This document shows, one piece after another, positions 44,588 through 54,313 of a stretch of DNA of 64,000 bases. Under the pieces are notes generated by a model that saw nothing but the letters and a program-made list of their open reading frames with translations, was not told where the DNA came from and did not search any database. Position 1 is the first letter of the stretch; each line of letters begins with the position of its first letter. The translations under genes were made by a program, and so were the position numbers. The stretch comes from Cellulomonas terrae (GTDB lineage: Bacteria > Actinomycetota > Actinomycetes > Actinomycetales > Cellulomonadaceae): assembly GCF_007990265.1 (NCBI RefSeq), contig NZ_BJWH01000003.1, forward strand, positions 62,001 through 126,000. Reading direction: 5' to 3'.

Positions 44588-44890
44588 ATGGACGTGGAGC
44601 TGCTGTACTTCGACCAGTGCCCGCACTGGCGACTCGCCGACGAGCGGCTGCGAGAGGCGCTGACTGCGGTCGGGCGTGCAGATCAGTCGATCTCCTACGT
44701 GCAGGTGGACACGGCCGAGGATGCCGCGGGGTCCGGCTTTGCAGGGTCACCGACGATCCTGGTGAACGGTCGCGATCCGTTCCGAGCACCCGGCCCGACG
44801 CCCGGTGGTCTGTCGTGCCGCCTGTTCAGCACGCCGAATGGGCTGGCGGGCTCGCCCACCGTGGAGCAGCTGTCGTCCGTGCTGCGATGA
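44588..44890 (+). CDS. Thioredoxin-fold protein of mercury/metal islands
   Basis: A 100-residue protein with LLYFDQCPHWRLADERLREA, GFAGSPTILVNGRDPF and GLSCRLFSTPNGLAGSPTVE. It has one Cys in place of the CxxC (CPHW) and a second Cys near residue 79. As recalled, this type occurs with alkylmercury lyase or merA in actinobacteria. Start ATG 44588 gives the compact fold. The stop overlaps the next gene (ATGA). Confidence 0.78.
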   Translation: MDVELLYFDQCPHWRLADERLREALTAVGRADQSISYVQVDTAEDAAGSGFAGSPTILVNGRDPFRAPGPTPGGLSCRLFSTPNGLAGSPTVEQLSSVLR

Positions 44891-45183
44891 CCCAGCCCGA
44901 TGTGGCCCGAGCCGAGGAGGGCCGCTGTTGGTGCTGCGGCGCCGCGTATCCCGAAGGTGAGCTCGTCAGGCTCGGCGACCACCCCGAGGTGACCGTCTGC
45001 GGGGCCTGCGCCCGCGATCTGCACCGACGCGCGAGAGACCAGCACCATCGCGCGCACCCCACAGCCACGACTCGCGCACGATCGATCCTGCGACGGGCAC
45101 GGGAGTTCGCGATCGATCGCCGGTGGCACGAGCGCCCCGTCATCGGTCCGGCACTGCGCTGGATCGACCGCTTCCTCCCCTAG
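44887..45183 (+). CDS. Small zinc-finger protein (CxCC...CxxC)
   Basis: A 98-residue protein. The N-terminal half has CWCCGAAYPEGELVRLGDHP then VTVCGACARDLHRRA, a four-cysteine zinc-binding arrangement like ClpX-type fingers. The C-terminal half is basic (RSILRRAREFAIDRRWHE). Co-transcribed with the thioredoxin-fold gene. Function unknown; a truncated paralogue lies beside merR at 31316. Confidence 0.75.
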   Translation: MTQPDVARAEEGRCWCCGAAYPEGELVRLGDHPEVTVCGACARDLHRRARDQHHRAHPTATTRARSILRRAREFAIDRRWHERPVIGPALRWIDRFLP

Positions 45184-45316
45184 CGCGGCCGCGCCCCGCG
45201 GGGCGTCGGACCGTCGGGCGAGCATCGTCGGGATTGCGGGTCTCCCCCGCCTGGAGGTGGGCGCGATGTACGCCGCCGGGCCACTGGAAACCGCCCAGGT
45301 TCGCCTGCGTACGCGC

Positions 45317-45340
45317 CGAGATGTTTCCCGAGATGTTTCC
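45317..45340. repeat. Tandem 12-bp direct repeat
   Basis: CGAGATGTTTCC occurs twice head to tail. It lies between the last island gene and tRNA-Pro. No function assigned. It is AT-richer than its surroundings and could be a recombination or duplication scar near the tRNA. Confidence 0.6.
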
Positions 45341-45349
45341 CGCCGGGCC

Positions 45350-45400
45350 AAAAAGAGAAGGTCAGGGGCTTACTAGGATGACCCTAGAAGCCCCTGACCT
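45350..45400 (-). terminator. Intrinsic terminator of tRNA-Pro
   Basis: Arms at 45359-45371 and 45388-45400 (AGGTCAGGGGCTT and its complement) form a perfect 13-bp stem with an inner CTAGG/CCTAG pair. On the minus strand a T-rich run (TCTCTTTTTGG) follows, so it terminates the leftward tRNA transcript. Confidence 0.85.
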
Positions 45401-45412
45401 GCGCTTTCACTG

Positions 45413-45486
<74 letters not shown>

Positions 45487-45513
45487 ATGGCTCCCGCAGA
45501 AGCCTCGGAAACT

Positions 45514-46545
45514 CTACCCCACAGGCGACGTGGTCCTGTCATCGGCGATCACGTCGAGCTCCGCCGCGACGACCCCGAGGATGACGAGGTCGACGAGCAG
45601 ACCGATCGTGGCGTCCCAGGGCGAGAGCCGGAACAGGAAGATCTGGGTGACGAGCAGCGCCACGAGGGCGGCGCGGCGGAACCAGCGGTAGCCCGCCTCG
45701 CGGTCGCGGCGGACACGCACGAGGCCGACGACGGCGAACGCGGTGGACGCGAGGCCGCTGAGCAGGATGCCGGCGACGAGCCACACGGGCTCGGCGTCGG
45801 AGGCGGTCCAGCCGTAGATGCCGCGGGCGAGGGTGACGACGGACGTCACGACGAGGATGGCGACGGTCACCCAGGGGACCCAGCGGGCGCGGACCAGCCA
45901 GCGGGACGCGGCGACGACCCACGTCGAGGTGGCCCCGATCGGGTCGGGGACCTCGTCGGCGTCGTGCTCGACGCTGTCGAGCAGGGCGCGGACCTCGTCG
46001 GCTCCGGGTGCGTCGCCGGCGCGGGACAGGTACCAGCGCGCGCGGGTGCGTTCCCGTGCGCTGAAGCCACCGGCCAGGCCGGCGACGGCCTGGTCGGCGG
46101 CTGCGGCGAGGTACTCGGCGGGGTCGCGCGGATGACGCCGCTGCAGGACGTCGGCGAACAGTCCCAGGGCGATGACGACGAGGTAGATCAGGGCTGCCGT
46201 CGGTTCCCAGAAGTAGTCGTAGTCGGAGGTGACGAACTTGCCGATCTCGTCGATGAACAGCCCGAAGCCGATGCCGGAGACGACGACGGAGACGCGTCGG
46301 GCGACCGGCCCGATGAACGTCATGAGCCCGATGAACGCCAGCGCCATGAGCAGCCCGCCCCACAGGACGTGGGAGATGTGCACTCCCCCGCCACCGAGCT
46401 GCGGGAACCCGGTGAGCTCCAGCAGCAGCCGCGTGACGATGACCGTGGCGAGCGTGGTCACCAGGAACCCGGTGATGTGGCTGCTCGACGCGGGGTCGCG
46501 CGGCAGGCCAAGTCTCAGGAGAGGGCGGCGCCGCGCGACGACCAT
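45514..46545 (-). CDS. Integral membrane protein, unknown function
   Basis: A 343-residue protein with seven or so helices in two groups, for example ITGFLVTTLATVIVTRLLLE and WVPWVTVAILVVTSVVTLAR. A charged cytosolic middle follows QRRHPRDPAEY. Conserved-looking segment is GFGLFIDEIGKFVTSDYDYF. ATG overlaps the der stop by 1 bp, so translation is probably coupled. No family with known activity is recognised. Confidence 0.8.
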   Translation of the reverse strand: MVVARRRPLLRLGLPRDPASSSHITGFLVTTLATVIVTRLLLELTGFPQLGGGGVHISHVLWGGLLMALAFIGLMTFIGPVARRVSVVVSGIGFGLFIDEIGKFVTSDYDYFWEPTAALIYLVVIALGLFADVLQRRHPRDPAEYLAAAADQAVAGLAGGFSARERTRARWYLSRAGDAPGADEVRALLDSVEHDADEVPDPIGATSTWVVAASRWLVRARWVPWVTVAILVVTSVVTLARGIYGWTASDAEPVWLVAGILLSGLASTAFAVVGLVRVRRDREAGYRWFRRAALVALLVTQIFLFRLSPWDATIGLLVDLVILGVVAAELDVIADDRTTSPVG

Positions 46546-48020
46546 CACCGCTTGCGCTTCTCCCGCACCCGGACGGAGATCGAGATGGGCGTGCCCTCGA
46601 ACCCGAACGTCTCGCGCAGGCGGCGCTCGATGTAGCGGCGGTAGCCGGGGTCGAGGAAGCCGGTCGCGAAGATGACGAAGCGCGGCGGGCGTGTGGACGC
46701 CTGCGTCGCGAAGAGGATGCGGGGCTGCTTGCCGCCGCGCAGCGGGTGCGGGTGGGCCGCGACGAGCTCGCCGAGGAACGCGTTGAGGCGTCCGGTGGAG
46801 ATGCGGGTGTCCCAGGATTCCAGGGCCCGCTCGAGCGCGGGGACCATGCGGTCGGTGTGCCAGCCGGTCTTCGCGGAGATGTTGACGCGCGGCGCCCACT
46901 GCACCTGGACGAGGTCCTGCTCGATCTCGCGCTCCAGGAACGGGCGACGGTCCTCGTCCATGAGGTCCCACTTGTTGTACGCGATGACCAGCGCGCGGCC
47001 GGCCTCGATGACCTGCGTGATCACGCGGGTGTCCTGCTCGGTGAGCTTGACGGAGGCGTCCACCAGGACGACGGCCACCTCGGCCTTCTCGATCGCGGCC
47101 TGCGTCCGCAGCGACGCATAGAAGTCGGCGCCCGACGTCTGGTGCACGCGGCGACGGATGCCGGCGGTGTCGACGAACACCCACGGCTTGCCCTTGAGCG
47201 CGACGAGCTCGTCGACGGGGTCGCGCGTGGTGCCGGCGACGGAGTCGACGACGACGCGCTCGGCGCCGAGCACCTTGTTCAGCAGCGAGGACTTGCCGAC
47301 GTTCGGGCGGCCGACCAGCGCGACGCGTCGGGGCCCGTCGGGGATCGGGGTGCCGTGCGCGGAGACCTCGGGCAGCGCCTCGATCGCGGCGTCGAGCAGG
47401 TCGCCGGTGCCGCGGCCGTGCAGCGCCGAGACGGGGAACGGCTCGCCGAGGCCGAGCGACCAGAGGTTCGCGGCGTCGGCCTCGCCCGCGGGACCGTCGA
47501 CCTTGTTGGCGCAGAGCACGACCGGCTTGCCGGCCTTGCGGAGCAGGCGGACCACCTGGGTGTCGGTCTCGGTGACGCCGACGGTGGCGTCGACGACGAA
47601 GATCACGGCGTCGGCGAGCGAGATCGCGACCTCCGCCTGCTGGGCGACGCGTGCCTCGATGCCGGCGACGTCGACCTCCCACCCACCGGTGTCGACGAGC
47701 GTGAACCGCTTGCCGGACCAGTCGGCGGGGTAGCTCACGCGGTCGCGCGTGACGCCGGGCTTGTCCTCGACGACGGCCTCGCGGCGGCCGAGGATGCGGT
47801 TGACGAGGGTCGACTTGCCGACGTTCGGACGGCCGACGACGGCGAGCACGGGGAAGACGACGACCGGCTCCTCGCCGATCTCACCGACGTCGCCCGGGTG
47901 CAGCAGGGCAAGGTCCTCGTCCTCGAGCTCGTACTCGGTGAGCCCCGCGCGCAGCGCCCGCTCACGGTCGGCGTCGGAGGCCTCGTCGGGCAGCGCGAAG
48001 GTCGGATCGGGCTCAGTCAT
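46545..48020 (-). CDS. der: Ribosome-assembly GTPase Der (EngA)
   Basis: A 491-residue GTPase with two G domains: [24 protein letters not shown]; then [25 protein letters not shown]-terminal KH-like domain follows ([20 protein letters not shown]). Needed for 50S subunit maturation. ATG 48020 is chosen (AGGGGA upstream); a longer frame start has no support. The acidic N-terminal extension of about 55 residues is usual in actinobacteria. Confidence 0.95.
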   Translation of the reverse strand: MTEPDPTFALPDEASDADRERALRAGLTEYELEDEDLALLHPGDVGEIGEEPVVVFPVLAVVGRPNVGKSTLVNRILGRREAVVEDKPGVTRDRVSYPADWSGKRFTLVDTGGWEVDVAGIEARVAQQAEVAISLADAVIFVVDATVGVTETDTQVVRLLRKAGKPVVLCANKVDGPAGEADAANLWSLGLGEPFPVSALHGRGTGDLLDAAIEALPEVSAHGTPIPDGPRRVALVGRPNVGKSSLLNKVLGAERVVVDSVAGTTRDPVDELVALKGKPWVFVDTAGIRRRVHQTSGADFYASLRTQAAIEKAEVAVVLVDASVKLTEQDTRVITQVIEAGRALVIAYNKWDLMDEDRRPFLEREIEQDLVQVQWAPRVNISAKTGWHTDRMVPALERALESWDTRISTGRLNAFLGELVAAHPHPLRGGKQPRILFATQASTRPPRFVIFATGFLDPGYRRYIERRLRETFGFEGTPISISVRVREKRKR

Positions 48021-48076
48021 GCACCCATTGTCCCCTGTGGACCGACCCTCGGACGACTCCGCGCGCGAGACCCCCG

Positions 48077-48892
48077 TCACGGACGCCAGATGACGACGCC
48101 CACGTCACGCGCCCGCTCGGCGAACGTGCCGCTGGGGGACGCCGAGCGCAGGAGCGCGCGCAGCTCGTCGTCGAACTCCTGGAGGCGCCGGCCGAACAGG
48201 TGCGGCGCCGCGCTGGACAGCGAGTGCACCGCGGACACGATCTCGTCCGTGGAGCGCTCCACGACGTCACCGCGCACCACCTCGAGCCGCTGCGGACCGC
48301 GGAACCCGGCGCCGCGCAGGACGTCCTCCTCGCCGCCGCGCGTTCCCGACGGCAGCAGGCCCTGGCCGGCCCGCCGGACGCGCCCGAGATGACGGGCGAC
48401 GAGCTCGTCGACCTGGTCCCACGGTGGCCGCGGCTGCGGCAGCGGGTCGTCGCCGTGGACACCCCGGTCCGTCACCGCGGCGACGTGCACCCACGCGCCG
48501 CCGGTCTCGATCATCGGACGGACCGCCCGCGCGACCCGCTCCTGATCCATCCAGTGGAACGACTGCGCGAACGTGACCAGCCGGAACGTCCCGAGGTCGG
48601 CGGGCAGCTCCTCGGCCCGCAGCTGCCGCCACTCGATACCCGGCACGCCCGACCGCCGCGCCTCGGCGATCATCCCCGGGTCCGCGTCGACCCCCACGGC
48701 GGTCGCGACGAGGGGTGCGAGCAGGCGGGTCAGCGATCCGGGACCGCAGCCGACGTCGAGCAGCCGACCGGTGCCGTCGAGGCCGAGCGCGTCGCGCAGG
48801 ACGTCGCCGAGCGACGCCGGGTAGGCCATCCGGCCGACCGCGTAGTGGGGGGCGCTGCCCTCGTAGAGGCTCGGGTCCCACGACCAGCCCAT
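48077..48892 (-). CDS. Class I SAM-dependent methyltransferase
   Basis: A 271-residue methyltransferase. SAM loop [15 protein letters not shown], acidic residue in [10 protein letters not shown], and motif [16 protein letters not shown]. The type-11 fold with FHWMD resembles UbiE/trans-aconitate-type enzymes. Substrate unknown. Start overlaps the plsC stop (48892), placing it in the cmk-plsC operon. Confidence 0.88.
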   Translation of the reverse strand: MGWSWDPSLYEGSAPHYAVGRMAYPASLGDVLRDALGLDGTGRLLDVGCGPGSLTRLLAPLVATAVGVDADPGMIAEARRSGVPGIEWRQLRAEELPADLGTFRLVTFAQSFHWMDQERVARAVRPMIETGGAWVHVAAVTDRGVHGDDPLPQPRPPWDQVDELVARHLGRVRRAGQGLLPSGTRGGEEDVLRGAGFRGPQRLEVVRGDVVERSTDEIVSAVHSLSSAAPHLFGRRLQEFDDELRALLRSASPSGTFAERARDVGVVIWRP

Positions 48893-49578
48893 CAGAGCGC
48901 GCGTTCCCTGTTCGGGTCGTCGGTCGGCAGTGCGAGCCCGGTGCGCGCGCAGGCCCGGTCGACGAGCTCGGCGAGCGCCGCCCGGATCGACTCGTTCGCG
49001 CCCTCGAGGGCGGCCCGGCCGGACATGCCCGCTCCGCGTTCGAGGACCAGCGGCTCACCGAACTCGATCGCGAGCCGGCGCCGTAGACCGGGCACGTGCC
49101 CCACGGACTCCCCCGTGCGCCGGGTGCCGAGCACCGCGACGGGCACCACCGGCGCGTGACCGTTCAGCGCGAGCCACGCGATGCCGGCCCGTGCGCTCGC
49201 CGCGTCGCCCTTGCCGCGGTTCCCCTCGGGGAAGACGCCGACGACACCCCCGCGCTTGAGCACGACGAGCGCGTTGCTCAGTGCGGAACGCCCGCCGTCG
49301 TGCTCCACGGGGATCTGACCCGCCGCGCGCAGGACCGACCCCACCGGCCCCCAGAACATCTCCGACTTCACCAGCATGTGCGACGGCCGGGGCGAGACGC
49401 CCAGCAGGATCGGCCCGTCGACGATGCCCGTGTGGTTCGCCGCGAACAGGACCGGGCCGTCGGCGGGCACCAGGTGGGCGGCCGTCACCTCGGTGTTCCA
49501 GACGACGCGCGCGAGGAACCGGCCGATCCAGCGCGCCCAGCGCGGACCGCGCTCGGACGGGCCGGTCGGCGTGCTCAC
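48892..49578 (-). CDS. 1-acyl-glycerol-3-phosphate acyltransferase family
   Basis: A 228-residue PlsC-type acyltransferase. Catalytic NHTGIVD (HxxxxD), phosphate-binding FPEGNRG, and PVVPVAVLGT. Transfers acyl groups to lysophosphatidate or a similar acceptor at the inner membrane face. Start overlaps the cmk stop by 4 bp. Homologous genes commonly sit between cmk and der in actinobacteria. Confidence 0.9.
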   Translation of the reverse strand: MSTPTGPSERGPRWARWIGRFLARVVWNTEVTAAHLVPADGPVLFAANHTGIVDGPILLGVSPRPSHMLVKSEMFWGPVGSVLRAAGQIPVEHDGGRSALSNALVVLKRGGVVGVFPEGNRGKGDAASARAGIAWLALNGHAPVVPVAVLGTRRTGESVGHVPGLRRRLAIEFGEPLVLERGAGMSGRAALEGANESIRAALAELVDRACARTGLALPTDDPNRERAL

Positions 49579-50285
49579 GCGCGCGGGCCGACGACCGACT
49601 CGACGACGTCGAGCACGGCCTGCACGGTCTGGTCGAAGTCCAGGTGCGACGAGTCCACGGTCACCACCCCGTCGGCGGCGACGTGGAACTGCACGACGGT
49701 CGAGTCGTCGGCGTCGCGACGCAGCACCTGGTCACGCGTGGCCTCGACCGCCGCGGCGTCGTCGGACCCGTGCACGTCGCGGGCGCGACGAGCCAGGCGC
49801 GCCTCCTCGCTCGCGGTGAGCAGCACGCGGACGTCGGCGTCGGGGGCGACGACGGTGGTGATGTCCCGACCTTCGGCGACGATCCCGCGCCCGCGGACCC
49901 GCGCCGACTCGATCTCGGCGCGCTGGAGGCGCCCGAGCTCGGCGCGCACCTGGAGGTTCGTCGCGACCGCGCTGACCGCCGCGGAGATCTCCGTGGTGCG
50001 GATGGCCTCACCGACGTCGATGCCGTCGACGTGCACCGTCGGGTGCTGCGGGTCCACCCCCATGACCAGGGGCAACGTGCGCACCTGCCCGGCGACCGCG
50101 TCGACGTCGCTCAGCGGGACGCCTCGATGCAGGCACCACCACGTCGCCGCGCGGTACATCGCCCCGGTGTCGAGGTACGCCAGCCCGAGCGCGCTCGCCA
50201 CACCGCGGGACACGCTCGACTTGCCGGACCCCGAGGGTCCGTCGATCGCGACGACCACTGCCCTGCTCAACTCACCAGTCTCCAT
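49575..50285 (-). CDS. cmk: Cytidylate kinase
   Basis: A 236-residue kinase that phosphorylates CMP/dCMP. P-loop GPSGSGKSSVSRGVA, YLDTGAMYRAATWW, GRDITTVVAPDADVRVLLTA and RDVHGSDDAAAVEATRDQ are all as in Cmk. It overlaps the tyrA stop by 19 bp on the same strand. Confidence 0.95.
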   Translation of the reverse strand: METGELSRAVVVAIDGPSGSGKSSVSRGVASALGLAYLDTGAMYRAATWWCLHRGVPLSDVDAVAGQVRTLPLVMGVDPQHPTVHVDGIDVGEAIRTTEISAAVSAVATNLQVRAELGRLQRAEIESARVRGRGIVAEGRDITTVVAPDADVRVLLTASEEARLARRARDVHGSDDAAAVEATRDQVLRRDADDSTVVQFHVAADGVVTVDSSHLDFDQTVQAVLDVVESVVGPRA

Positions 50286-51376
50286 CCGCGGGCTGTGAGC
50301 TCCGCCTCGAGGTGCTCGACCCGACCGGGCAGCACCGAGATCTCCGCCATGCCGACCGGCCGGCCGGCGGCGTGCTCGAGGTGCAGGTCCTCGAGGTTGA
50401 CCCCCGCCTCGCCCACCTCGGTCAGCAGCCGCGCGAGCTCGCCGGGCGCGTCGGGCACGAGGACCGTGACCACGCCGTAGACGCGCTGCGCGCCGCCGTG
50501 CTTGCCGGGGATGCGCGCGACGCCGGCGTTCCCGTCGGCGATCGTCTGCGCCAGCGTGGCCAGCGCACCGAGCTCGACCGTCTCCGGTCCGTCGGCGGCG
50601 GCCGCCTGCCCGAGCGCGTCGATCACGGTGTCGAGGTCCGAGCGCAGCTCCCGCAGGACGTCACGCACGGCGTCCGCGTTCGCGGCCAGGATGGAGGTCC
50701 AGAGCGCCGGGTCGGAGGCGGCGAGCCGGGTCACGTCGCGCAGGCCCTGCCCTGCGAGCCCGAGCGCGGCGTCGTCGGCCCCCCGCAGCCGGGCGGCGAC
50801 GAGGCTCGCCGCCACCTGCGGCACGTGCGAGACGGCGGCGACCGCGGCGTCGTGCGCGTCGGCGTCCATCGCCACCGGCACCGCGCCGAGGTCGACCGCG
50901 AGCGAGCGCACCGCCAGCACGGCGTCCGGGTGCGACGATCCCGAGTCAGCGATCACCCACGGGCGCCCCAGGAACAGGTCGGGGACGGCCGCCGACGGCC
51001 CTGACCGCTCGCGACCCGCCATCGGGTGCGAGCCGACGTACCGCGCGAGGTCCGCACCCGCGGCCCTGAGCTCCGCCAGCACGTAACCCTTGACGCTCGC
51101 GACGTCGGTCACCACGGCGTCCGGGTAGGCCGCCAGCTCGGCGCGGACCACGTCGGCGGTCACGTCGGGCGGGGCCGCGACGACGATCAGTGTCGGCGCG
51201 ACGTCGTCAGGACCCGCAGGTCGACCTGCGCCGACGTCCCGCGCCAGCGCCAGAGCCGTCCGGGACGGGTCGTGCAGCACCACGTCGACGCCGTGGGTGG
51301 TCAGCGCGAGACCCACCGACGTGCCCAGCAGGCCGGTGCCGACGATGCGCACCGGCCCTCGCGTCGCGAGCGTCAC
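50267..51376 (-). CDS. tyrA: Prephenate dehydrogenase with ACT domain
   Basis: A 369-residue tyrosine-biosynthesis enzyme. NAD loop IVGTGLLGTSVGLAL, VTDVASVKG, GSHPMAGRERSGP with the catalytic His, and a C-terminal ACT domain (VTVLVPDAPGELARLLTEVG) that probably gives tyrosine feedback. GTG 51376 overlaps the rluB stop (GTGA), so longer frames are rejected. Confidence 0.94.
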   Translation of the reverse strand: MTLATRGPVRIVGTGLLGTSVGLALTTHGVDVVLHDPSRTALALARDVGAGRPAGPDDVAPTLIVVAAPPDVTADVVRAELAAYPDAVVTDVASVKGYVLAELRAAGADLARYVGSHPMAGRERSGPSAAVPDLFLGRPWVIADSGSSHPDAVLAVRSLAVDLGAVPVAMDADAHDAAVAAVSHVPQVAASLVAARLRGADDAALGLAGQGLRDVTRLAASDPALWTSILAANADAVRDVLRELRSDLDTVIDALGQAAAADGPETVELGALATLAQTIADGNAGVARIPGKHGGAQRVYGVVTVLVPDAPGELARLLTEVGEAGVNLEDLHLEHAAGRPVGMAEISVLPGRVEHLEAELTARGWRLVS

Positions 51377-52752
51377 ATGCCCACCCGCGTCATCAGGGAG
51401 CCGACCTCCGTCTTCGACAGCACGCGCGTGCGGCCCGGCTTCAGGTCGCCCAGGCGGATCGGGCCGATCTGCGTGCGGACCAGCTGCGTGACGGGGTAGC
51501 CGACCTCGTCGAAGATCCGCCGCACGATGCGGTTGCGGCCCTCGTGCAGCTCGATCTCCACCAGGCTCGCCTGCGGGGTCGTCTGCACGATCTGGAACTT
51601 GTCGACCTTGGCGAGCCCGTCCTCGAGCTCGACGCCCTTGACCAGCCGGTTGCCCAGCGAGGGCGTCACGCGCCCCTCGAGCTGCACCAGGTACACCTTG
51701 GTGACGCCGTGCGACGGGTGCGAGAGGCGGTTGGCCAGGTCCCCGTCGTTGGTCAGCAGGATGAGACCCTCGGTCTCGGCGTCGAGGCGGCCGACGTGGA
51801 ACAGCCGCTCCTCGCGGTCGGACACGAACTGACCGATCGACGGCCGGCCCTCCGGGTCGTGCATCGTCGAGACGACGCCCTTCGGCTTGTTCAGCGCGAT
51901 GGTGACGATCGACGAGTCCAGCTGCACGCGCATGCCGTCCACGTGGATCACGGCCGTGAGCGGGTCGACCCGCACGCCGAGCTCGTCCACCCGGTTGCCG
52001 TCGACCGTCACGCGGCCGGCCGCGATGAGGTCCTCGCACGCGCGCCGCGAGCCGAGGCCCGCCGCCGCGAGCACCTTCTGCAGGCGCACGCCGTCGGGGT
52101 CGTGGACGTCGATCGTCACCTCGGGCGTGCGGCTCGGCTTGCGCGGCCGGCTCGACGCGCCGTCGCTGCGCGGACGGCCGACGCCAGCGCTGCGCGGGTA
52201 GCCGCTCCCGCTCTTCGGACGTGCGGCACCGCCGCGCGACGACGCGCCCGGCCCACCGCGTGAGGCTCCACCGCTCGTGCCCCGGGGGGATCGGCCGGTC
52301 GCGCCCCGCGAACCGCCACCGCTGCTCGACCCGCCGCGGTACCCACCGCTGTCACGGGAGTCTCCGCCGGTGCTCGAACCGCCGCGGTACCCGCCGCCGT
52401 CACGCGAGCCACCGCCGCTCGCACCGCCGCGGTATCCCCCGGTGTCGCGAGACCCGCCGGCGCTCCCGCCGCGAGCGTCACCTCCGGCGCTGCTCCCCCG
52501 GTAGCCGCCGCCACCGCTGCTGCGGTACCCGTCGCCGCCGCCGGTGCTGCCGCGGTAGCCCTCGCCTCCACCGGCTCCGCGGTACCCGCCGCCGCTGCCG
52601 CCCCGGGCCCCGCCCGCGCTGCCGCCGCTGCCGCCCCGGGAGCCGCCGGCGCTGCCGCCGCGGCTCGCGCCGGAACCGCCGCTGCCCCGCGGTGCGCCGC
52701 CCCTGCCGCCGGACGGGCCGGCGCCCCCTGACCGTCGTTCCTGCGGGCTCAT
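51373..52752 (-). CDS. rluB: 23S rRNA pseudouridine synthase with long Gly/Ser/Arg-rich N-terminus
   Basis: A 459-residue RsuA/RluB enzyme. Residues 1-210 are low complexity with repeated YRGxxxGG units. An S4 domain (VRLQKVLAAAGLGSRRACED) and a catalytic domain with Asp in GRLDAETEGLILLTNDG follow, plus LHEGRNRIVRRIFDEVGYPV. The ordinary enzyme is about 240-250 residues; the tail nearly doubles it and resembles RGG/RNA-binding linkers. Start overlaps scpB. Confidence 0.92.
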   Translation of the reverse strand: MSPQERRSGGAGPSGGRGGAPRGSGGSGASRGGSAGGSRGGSGGSAGGARGGSGGGYRGAGGGEGYRGSTGGGDGYRSSGGGGYRGSSAGGDARGGSAGGSRDTGGYRGGASGGGSRDGGGYRGGSSTGGDSRDSGGYRGGSSSGGGSRGATGRSPRGTSGGASRGGPGASSRGGAARPKSGSGYPRSAGVGRPRSDGASSRPRKPSRTPEVTIDVHDPDGVRLQKVLAAAGLGSRRACEDLIAAGRVTVDGNRVDELGVRVDPLTAVIHVDGMRVQLDSSIVTIALNKPKGVVSTMHDPEGRPSIGQFVSDREERLFHVGRLDAETEGLILLTNDGDLANRLSHPSHGVTKVYLVQLEGRVTPSLGNRLVKGVELEDGLAKVDKFQIVQTTPQASLVEIELHEGRNRIVRRIFDEVGYPVTQLVRTQIGPIRLGDLKPGRTRVLSKTEVGSLMTRVGM

Positions 52753-53408
52753 CTGTTGTCTCCGATCGCCTGGTCGACGCCGTCGAAGGCGTCGATGTCC
52801 GGCAGGTAGGGCGCGAGCGGGGGCATCTCGTCCAGGCTGGACAGCCCCATCCGCTCCAAGAAGTATCCCGTGGTCTGGTAGAGCACGGCACCGCTGGACG
52901 GATCCGTCCCCACCTCGGCGACCAGCCCGCGGGTGGTGAGCGTGCGGACGACGCCGTCGACGTTCACGCCGCGGACCGCCGAGACCTGCCCGCGCGTGAC
53001 GGGCTGCCGGTAGGCGATGACGGCGAGCGTCTCGAGTGCCGCCTGGGTGAGCCGCGCGGTCTGGCCCTCCAGCACGAACCGGCCGACGACGTCCGCGTAG
53101 ACCGGTGCGGAGTAGACCCGCCAGCCGTCCCCGACGCGCCTGACCTCGAAGCCGCGCGGCCGACCGCCGTCGTCACCCCGGTACTCCGCGGCGAGCTCCT
53201 CGAGGAGCGCCTCGACCCGAGCCGTCGGCAGGGCGAGCACCGTGGCCAGGCGGACGGCGGCGATGGGCTCGTCGGCCACCATGAGGACCGCCTCGAGCGC
53301 GGCCAGGGCACCGCCGGGCAGGTCGTCGACGTCGAAGGCGAGCTCGTCGGCCGTCCCCGTCTCCTCGACCGCCTCGTCCGGCGTCTGCGCGGGCGTCTGC
53401 TCGGTCAT
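52749..53408 (-). CDS. scpB: Segregation and condensation protein B
   Basis: A 219-residue winged-helix protein. ALEAVLMVADEPIAAVRLAT, ALETLAVIAYRQPVTRGQVS and the DPSSGAVLYQTTGYFLERMG end are typical. Forms the kleisin-associated dimer of the SMC condensin. ATGA overlaps with both neighbours indicate translational coupling. Confidence 0.95.
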   Translation of the reverse strand: MTEQTPAQTPDEAVEETGTADELAFDVDDLPGGALAALEAVLMVADEPIAAVRLATVLALPTARVEALLEELAAEYRGDDGGRPRGFEVRRVGDGWRVYSAPVYADVVGRFVLEGQTARLTQAALETLAVIAYRQPVTRGQVSAVRGVNVDGVVRTLTTRGLVAEVGTDPSSGAVLYQTTGYFLERMGLSSLDEMPPLAPYLPDIDAFDGVDQAIGDNR

Positions 53409-54313
53409 GCGTCCTCCTCGGCGGACCCGTCGCGGGCCAGCTCAGCATCGAGTGTGGTGTCGAGGGTGTCGAAGTCGTCGGACACCTCGATCTCGCCCTC
53501 CTCGGATCCCGTCCAGCGCACGGTCAGCTCGCCCAGCGGCGTGACCTGGTCGAACGCGACGGCACCCTCCCGGAACAGCTCCAGCAGAGCGAGGAACCGG
53601 GCGACCACGACGACCGTCGCGCCCGCGTCGGCGGTGAGCGCTCGGAACGACATCGCGCCGCCGTGCCGCAGCCGGTCCACCAGCACTGCCGCCTGCTCCC
53701 GCACGCTGACGGCCGGGGCGGCCAGGTGGCTGATGTCGACACCGGGAGGTGCCGCCTTCGGCTGCTCGGCCTTCGCCGCCAGCGCCGCCAGCTGCTCAGG
53801 ACCGATCTGCCAGACCAGCTCGGGCAGCAGCGCGGCGAGGTGCGGTTCGAGGGTCACCAGGCGCGGGAAGCGCCGACCCTCGGTCGCGAACCGTTCGGCC
53901 AGGTCGGCCGCGACCAGCTTGTACGCGCGGTACTGCAGCAGGCGGGCGAACAGCAGGTCCCGGGCCTCGAGGAGCTCGAGGTCCTCCGCGTCCTCCACGT
54001 CGGCGGACGGCAGCAGCCTGGCCGCCTTGAGGTCGAGCAGCGTCGCGGCGATGACGAGGAACTCGCTGGCCTGGCCGAGGTCCCACTCCTTCTCCGCGCC
54101 GCGCAGGTGCGCGATGAACTCGTCGGTGACCTGCGCGAGCGCGACCTCGGTGATGTCGAGCTTGTGCTTGGCGATCAGCCCGAGCAGCAGGTCGAACGGG
54201 CCGCTGAAGTTGGTGAGGTGGACCTCGAAGGCCTGCGTCCCGACGGGCGCGGCCGAAGAAGCCGTCGCGACGGGCTGCTCAGGGACCGCGCGCTGGTCAG
54301 GCGGCGTCGCCAC
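53405..54313 (-). CDS. scpA: Segregation and condensation protein A (kleisin)
   Basis: A 302-residue kleisin that bridges SMC heads. N-terminal FEVHLTNFSGPFDLLLGLIA and VTDEFIAHL, and a C-terminal winged helix (VVVVARFLALLELFREGAVA) are present. Start uncertain: GTG 54313 is used, overlapping parA by 17 bp; GTG 54355 is also open. Confidence 0.93.
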   Translation of the reverse strand: MATPPDQRAVPEQPVATASSAAPVGTQAFEVHLTNFSGPFDLLLGLIAKHKLDITEVALAQVTDEFIAHLRGAEKEWDLGQASEFLVIAATLLDLKAARLLPSADVEDAEDLELLEARDLLFARLLQYRAYKLVAADLAERFATEGRRFPRLVTLEPHLAALLPELVWQIGPEQLAALAAKAEQPKAAPPGVDISHLAAPAVSVREQAAVLVDRLRHGGAMSFRALTADAGATVVVVARFLALLELFREGAVAFDQVTPLGELTVRWTGSEEGEIEVSDDFDTLDTTLDAELARDGSAEEDA

